From the NCBI RefSeq assembly GCF_946221515.1, contig NZ_CAMJVK010000025.1, positions 1 through 24,637 on the forward strand: DNA of 24,637 nucleotides, in the 5' to 3' direction. The stretch comes from an uncultured Fenollaria sp. Lineage in GTDB: Bacteria; Bacillota; Clostridia; Tissierellales; Peptoniphilaceae. Positions within the stretch are counted from its first letter, which is position 1; each line of letters opens with the position of its first letter. The notes beneath the pieces are model-generated. The model saw only the letters and a program-made list of their open reading frames with translations, searched no databases and had not been told where the DNA came from. The translations under genes and the position numbers were made by a program. Shown here piece after piece: positions 20,962 to 24,637 of the stretch.

Positions 20962-23586
20962 ATGAAAAATTTAGAGAAATCATATAATCCAGCAGAATTT
21001 GAAGATAATATTTATAAATTTTGGATGGACAATGAGTATTTTAAGCCAAATACTGACGATAGTAAGGAATCTTTTACCATCATCATGCCGCCACCAAATG
21101 TAACAGGTAAGCTTCACCTTGGTCACGCGCTTAATGGCACTATACAAGATATTGTTATCAGATACAAGAGAATGCAAGGCTACAACGCACTTTGGCTACC
21201 CGGAACTGACCACGCGTCCATTTCAACAGAAGCAAAAGTTGTTGAAAAGCTTAGAAAAGAAGGCGTTAAGAAGAGCGACTTAACAAGGGAAGAGTTCCTA
21301 GAAGAAGCATGGGACTGGACTCATAAGTATGGCGGCAACATCAAAGAACAGCTAAAGAAGCTTGGTTCATCATGCGATTGGTCACGCGATAGCTTTACGC
21401 TTGACGAGCACTTAACAAAGGCCGTTTACGAAGTATTTGAAAGATTATACAAAAAAGATTATATTTATAGAGGCATGAGGATAGTTAACTGGTGCCCGCA
21501 CTGTCACACAGCTATATCCGATACAGAAGTTGTTCACGAGCCACAAGAGGGAAAGATGTGGTACATAAAGTACCCATACTCAGACAAGACTGGCTTTGTA
21601 ACTATTGCAACAACTAGACCAGAAACGCTTTTAGGCGACTTAGCAGTAGCTGTTAATCCAGACGATGAAAGATATACTGACTTAGTTGGCAAAACACTTG
21701 ACTTGCCTCTAACAGACAGACAAATACCAGTTATCGCCGATGAATACGTTGATTCATCCTTCGGTACTGGCTGCGTTAAGATTACGCCATCGCACGACCC
21801 TAACGACTTTGAAGTAGGTGCTAGACACGATCTTGGTCAACTTATCGTCATAGACGAAGACGCTAAGATGAATGAAAATGCTTACGCTTATAAGGGTCTT
21901 GATAGATATGAAGCAAGAAAGAGAATCATTAAGGATCTTGATGAACAAGGTCTATTGGTAAATGTAGAAAAACATGAAAACTCTGTTGGTCACTGCGAAA
22001 GATGCAATACTATCATCGAGCCACTAGCTTCACTTCAATGGTTCGTTAAGATGGAAGATATGGCTAAAAAAGCCCTAGAAGCGTACAGAGAAAATAAAGT
22101 AAACATCATTCCAGAAAGATTTGGCAAGATATATGAAAATTGGCTTGAAAACATCAGAGACTGGTGTATTTCTCGTCAACTATGGTGGGGACACAGAATT
22201 CCTGTTTATTACTGTGAAGACTGCGGCGAATACATCGTTAGCAAGGAAAAACCAGAAAAGTGCGATAAGTGTGGATCAACTCATCTAAAACAAGATGAGG
22301 ACACACTTGACACATGGTTCTCATCAGCTTTATGGCCATTCTCAACACTTGGATGGCCAGATACAGACTCAGATGATTACAAGAGATTCTTCCCAACAGA
22401 TTTACTAGTAACTGGCTATGACATAATTTTCTTCTGGGTAAGTAGAATGATATTCTCATCTCTTGAACAAACAGGCGAAGTTCCATTTAAGGACGTGCTA
22501 TTAACAGGACTTATTAGAGACGAACAAGGAAGAAAGATGGCTAAGTCACTAGGTAACGGCATAGACCCACTACAAGTCATTAGTGAATATGGCGCCGATG
22601 CACTAAGATACTCACTTATCACAAATAACGCTCCTGGTAATGATATTAAGTATAGCGTTAAAAAAGTTGAGCCACAAAGAAATTTTGCTAATAAATTGTG
22701 GAACGCATCAAGATTTGTTCTTATGAACCTTGATGATAGAGATGATTATAGTATCGACTACGATAAATTAGAAAGAGAAGACAAGTGGATTATCTCAAGA
22801 CTAAAAACTGTTGTAGATGAAATTAATAATAATCTTGATAAATACGAGATAGGTATAGCAGCTGCTAAAGTACAAGACTTTATCTGGGAAGACTTCTGCG
22901 ACTGGTATATAGAACTTGTTAAGACAAGATTATACGATAGAGACAATGTAAATGCGCAAAACGCTATCTTATATATCTTAGAAAATATATTAAAGATACT
23001 TCATCCATTTATGCCATTTATTACTGAAGAAATCTGGAGCTACTTACCAAATAGAAAGACTCCACTAATCATCAGCGATTGGCCAAAGGATATAAAGTAC
23101 TACGAAGAAGAGCTAAATGATTTAGAACTAATTAAGAGTGCTATCAAGGCAATTAGAAAGATGAAGACAGATATGAACATAGAGCCATCAAAGCACTTCT
23201 CAATGCAAGTTTATCCAAACGACGAAGCAGCAGGAAAGCTTTATAGTGACAGCGCTAACTACTTCAAAGACCTTGAACATATTGATAAAATCACTATACT
23301 TGATAATAAAGACGCCATCAATAAAGATTTTACATCTATAATGATGACAAATGCGGAAATTTTCTTCCCATTAAATGAGTTAATAGATTTTGAAAAAGAA
23401 AAACAAAGACTTATGGAAGAAAAAGAAAAGCTAGATTTTGAAGTTGAAAGACTTGAAAAGAAGCTATCAAATGAAAAATTCGTTAGCAAGGCACCTAAGG
23501 ATGTTGTTGACAAAGAAAGAGAAAAGCTAGATAATTATAAGGAGCTATTAGATAAGACATTAACAAGATTAGAAGAATTAAAGTAG
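20962..23586 (+). CDS. valS: Valine-tRNA ligase
   Basis: Charges tRNA-Val and edits mischarged threonine. The HIGH-type motif is HLGH (52-55) in PPNVTGKLHLGHALN. The editing domain has TTRPETLLGDLAVAV. A cysteine-rich insertion (CEDCG and CDKCG) lies before DEDTLDTWFSS. The second class I motif is KMAKS (525-529), not the usual KMSKS. The anticodon-binding helical domain is followed by a C-terminal coiled coil (~805-874) rich in K/E, as expected of ValRS. At 874 aa it is full length. SD AGGAGG is close to ATG 20962. The 24-nt gap after rnj leaves no room for a T-box. Confidence 0.98.
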   Translation: MKNLEKSYNPAEFEDNIYKFWMDNEYFKPNTDDSKESFTIIMPPPNVTGKLHLGHALNGTIQDIVIRYKRMQGYNALWLPGTDHASISTEAKVVEKLRKEGVKKSDLTREEFLEEAWDWTHKYGGNIKEQLKKLGSSCDWSRDSFTLDEHLTKAVYEVFERLYKKDYIYRGMRIVNWCPHCHTAISDTEVVHEPQEGKMWYIKYPYSDKTGFVTIATTRPETLLGDLAVAVNPDDERYTDLVGKTLDLPLTDRQIPVIADEYVDSSFGTGCVKITPSHDPNDFEVGARHDLGQLIVIDEDAKMNENAYAYKGLDRYEARKRIIKDLDEQGLLVNVEKHENSVGHCERCNTIIEPLASLQWFVKMEDMAKKALEAYRENKVNIIPERFGKIYENWLENIRDWCISRQLWWGHRIPVYYCEDCGEYIVSKEKPEKCDKCGSTHLKQDEDTLDTWFSSALWPFSTLGWPDTDSDDYKRFFPTDLLVTGYDIIFFWVSRMIFSSLEQTGEVPFKDVLLTGLIRDEQGRKMAKSLGNGIDPLQVISEYGADALRYSLITNNAPGNDIKYSVKKVEPQRNFANKLWNASRFVLMNLDDRDDYSIDYDKLEREDKWIISRLKTVVDEINNNLDKYEIGIAAAKVQDFIWEDFCDWYIELVKTRLYDRDNVNAQNAILYILENILKILHPFMPFITEEIWSYLPNRKTPLIISDWPKDIKYYEEELNDLELIKSAIKAIRKMKTDMNIEPSKHFSMQVYPNDEAAGKLYSDSANYFKDLEHIDKITILDNKDAINKDFTSIMMTNAEIFFPLNELIDFEKEKQRLMEEKEKLDFEVERLEKKLSNEKFVSKAPKDVVDKEREKLDNYKELLDKTLTRLEELK

Positions 23587-23593
23587 GTGGGAT

Positions 23594-24565
23594 ATGTATA
23601 AAGAAAATAGATTAAACAAAACTGGTATAGACATAAACAAAGCTTCGTGGCTTTATACACTGCTTTTTATTGCATACATCTTCCTAGGTTCAATGCTTCA
23701 AACAGTAGACCTTTACCTAGGTTTATTCGCAGGCGAAGTGCTGATACTCTTAGTTCCAGTCTTAGTTTATGTGAAGCAAAAGAAAGTTAATTTCAAAAGA
23801 TACTTTAGACTAAATAAAATCACTGGAAAAGAAGCGCTTATATCAGTTCTACTAACACTTTTAGTTTATCCACTAGTTGGAATAAGCTCAACACTTTTAA
23901 TCAAGTTCTATAGCCTGTTTGGCGAGGTAAGAGTGCCTCAAATCAATGTCAAATCAGGCGGACTATCAAGTATATACAGCATTTTGATTATAGGTGTGCT
24001 GCCAGCCATCTGCGAAGAATTCTTCGTAAGAGGCCTACTAAGCGCACCAGCTAAGAGAGCAAAGGGAAGAAAATTCACATACTTTTATACAGCACTACTA
24101 TTTATGCTAATGCATGTGAATCCATTCAACATAGTAGCACCATTCATATTAGGCTATGTATTTTCAGTTTTAAACGAAAAAACAAATTCGCTTTACTCGT
24201 CAATGCTTGGCCACTTTACATTTAACACTTGCTCAGTTATACTTAGCATATTCCAAAAGGATATTGCCGAGGGCGCAGTAAACGATATGAAGATGATTAC
24301 GCTAGGTGAAGCAGACTTAAATATAGGCTTATTACAAGGAGTTTTCATGGTACTAATAGCCATAGTGATAATTTTCGTCCTATATAGAGTACTTTCAAAA
24401 ATGAAGACAAAAGAAGTAACAGAAGATGTAGACTGCACTTTGGACGTAGAAGCGCCAGCAAAGTTCTCATACCTGCCACTAGCCTTTAACATAGTAGTAT
24501 GGATCATCATGGCAGGATTGCCTCTACTTATGTCACTAGGCATGATAAAAAATTTAGCAGTATAA
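23594..24565 (+). CDS. CPBP family intramembrane metalloprotease
   Basis: Membrane protein of 323 aa with about eight hydrophobic segments. The Abi/CPBP (CAAX-protease-like) motifs are in place: EEFFVR (E141, E142, R146), H174 in FMLMHVNPFN and H207 in LGHFTFN, the presumed metal-site residues. Members act in prenylated-protein or signal processing or in bacteriocin immunity; the substrate here is unknown. ATG 23594 is 7 nt after valS, with SD AGGTGG very close (3 nt spacing), so initiation may be modest. The C-terminal half after ~210 contains a hydrophilic loop (MKTKEVTEDVD) between two helices. A link to valS is probably positional only. Confidence 0.9.
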   Translation: MYKENRLNKTGIDINKASWLYTLLFIAYIFLGSMLQTVDLYLGLFAGEVLILLVPVLVYVKQKKVNFKRYFRLNKITGKEALISVLLTLLVYPLVGISSTLLIKFYSLFGEVRVPQINVKSGGLSSIYSILIIGVLPAICEEFFVRGLLSAPAKRAKGRKFTYFYTALLFMLMHVNPFNIVAPFILGYVFSVLNEKTNSLYSSMLGHFTFNTCSVILSIFQKDIAEGAVNDMKMITLGEADLNIGLLQGVFMVLIAIVIIFVLYRVLSKMKTKEVTEDVDCTLDVEAPAKFSYLPLAFNIVVWIIMAGLPLLMSLGMIKNLAV

Positions 24566-24600
24566 TATTTTTAAAATATTAAATAAATATAAAAAAAGCC

Positions 24601-24629
24601 TTGACAATTAAATCAATTTATAGTATCAT
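24601..24629 (+). promoter_or_regulatory. Promoter of a gene beyond the right edge
   Basis: Perfect TTGACA (24601-24606), 17-nt spacer, TATCAT (24624-24629). The start would be near 24636, so the transcript lies outside the window. Confidence 0.8.
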
Positions 24630-24637
24630 AGACTAGT

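Noticed and set aside
24013..24026. 14-bp perfect palindrome CGAAGAATTCTTCG in the CPBP protease gene
   Set aside because: It is produced by the codons of the conserved catalytic CEEFFV motif (GAA GAA TTC TTC), so protein constraint explains it.
24193..24543. 116-codon reverse-strand frame opposite the CPBP gene
   Set aside because: Antisense shadow without initiation signals or a recognisable domain.
24564..24580. AATATT/AATATT stem after the CPBP gene
   Set aside because: Six A-U pairs only and no T-run; too weak to call a terminator.
1..24637. CRISPR arrays, insertion sequences, prophage, toxin-antitoxin or defence genes
   Set aside because: No spaced repeat arrays, transposase or integrase motifs, or attachment-site duplications were seen; gene order is conserved backbone.

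Overview
The window looks like a chromosomal backbone segment from a low-GC Gram-positive anaerobe. Synteny and protein style suggest Tissierellia/Clostridia, perhaps a Peptoniphilaceae relative (Anaerococcus, Peptoniphilus, Finegoldia); the family placement is inference. Supporting signs are strong A/T codon bias (AGA arginine throughout), AGGAGG-type Shine-Dalgarno (SD) sites, textbook sigma-A promoters, the Prp protease with the cleavable extension of L27, and ireB-ruvX-DUF1292 synteny. All 24 genes are on the + strand and packed head to tail, with many 1-17 nt overlaps. I see no mobile elements, CRISPR arrays, tRNA/rRNA genes, prophage or broken genes.

Layout. (1) 1-220: end of rplS (L19) and its terminator. 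(2) 233-6808: ylqF/rbgA, rnhB, yraN, comM, dprA and topA, a run for ribosome assembly, RNA/DNA hybrid removal, DNA uptake processing and supercoiling, starting at an extended -10 promoter. (3) 6835-11012: a strong promoter and a probable L21 leader drive rplU, prp and rpmA; after a hairpin terminator come obg, yhbY, nadD, yqeK and rsfS. The themes are 50S assembly, NAD synthesis and (p)ppGpp/Ap4A-linked growth control. (4) 11015-12358: ridA and an SDR-type L-threonine 3-dehydrogenase, an amino-acid catabolism pair appended to the ribosome-assembly run, closed by a terminator. (5) 12359-12742: a 384-nt non-coding region with two promoters and a structured leader ahead of the Fe-S genes. (6) 12743-18236: cysteine desulfurase, iscU, an AI-2E-family permease and alaS. 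(7) 18260-23586: a new promoter, then ireB, an internal terminator, ruvX, a DUF1292 gene, RNase J and valS. (8) 23594-24565: a CPBP-family membrane protease. The last 37 bases hold a strong promoter for a gene outside the window.

Functionally almost every gene is conserved housekeeping. I found no clear new multi-gene system. The parts that annotation does not explain are mostly RNA-level: an unusually strong inverted repeat with SD and anti-SD sequence inside the 5' end of the AI-2E permease gene; a 20-bp palindrome at the 3' end of iscU; the tandem-promoter leader of the cysteine desulfurase gene; and two places where a terminator hairpin abuts the SD of the next gene (rpmA/obg and ireB/ruvX). 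At the protein level the notable points are a KMAKS signature in ValRS and the RidA/threonine dehydrogenase pair.
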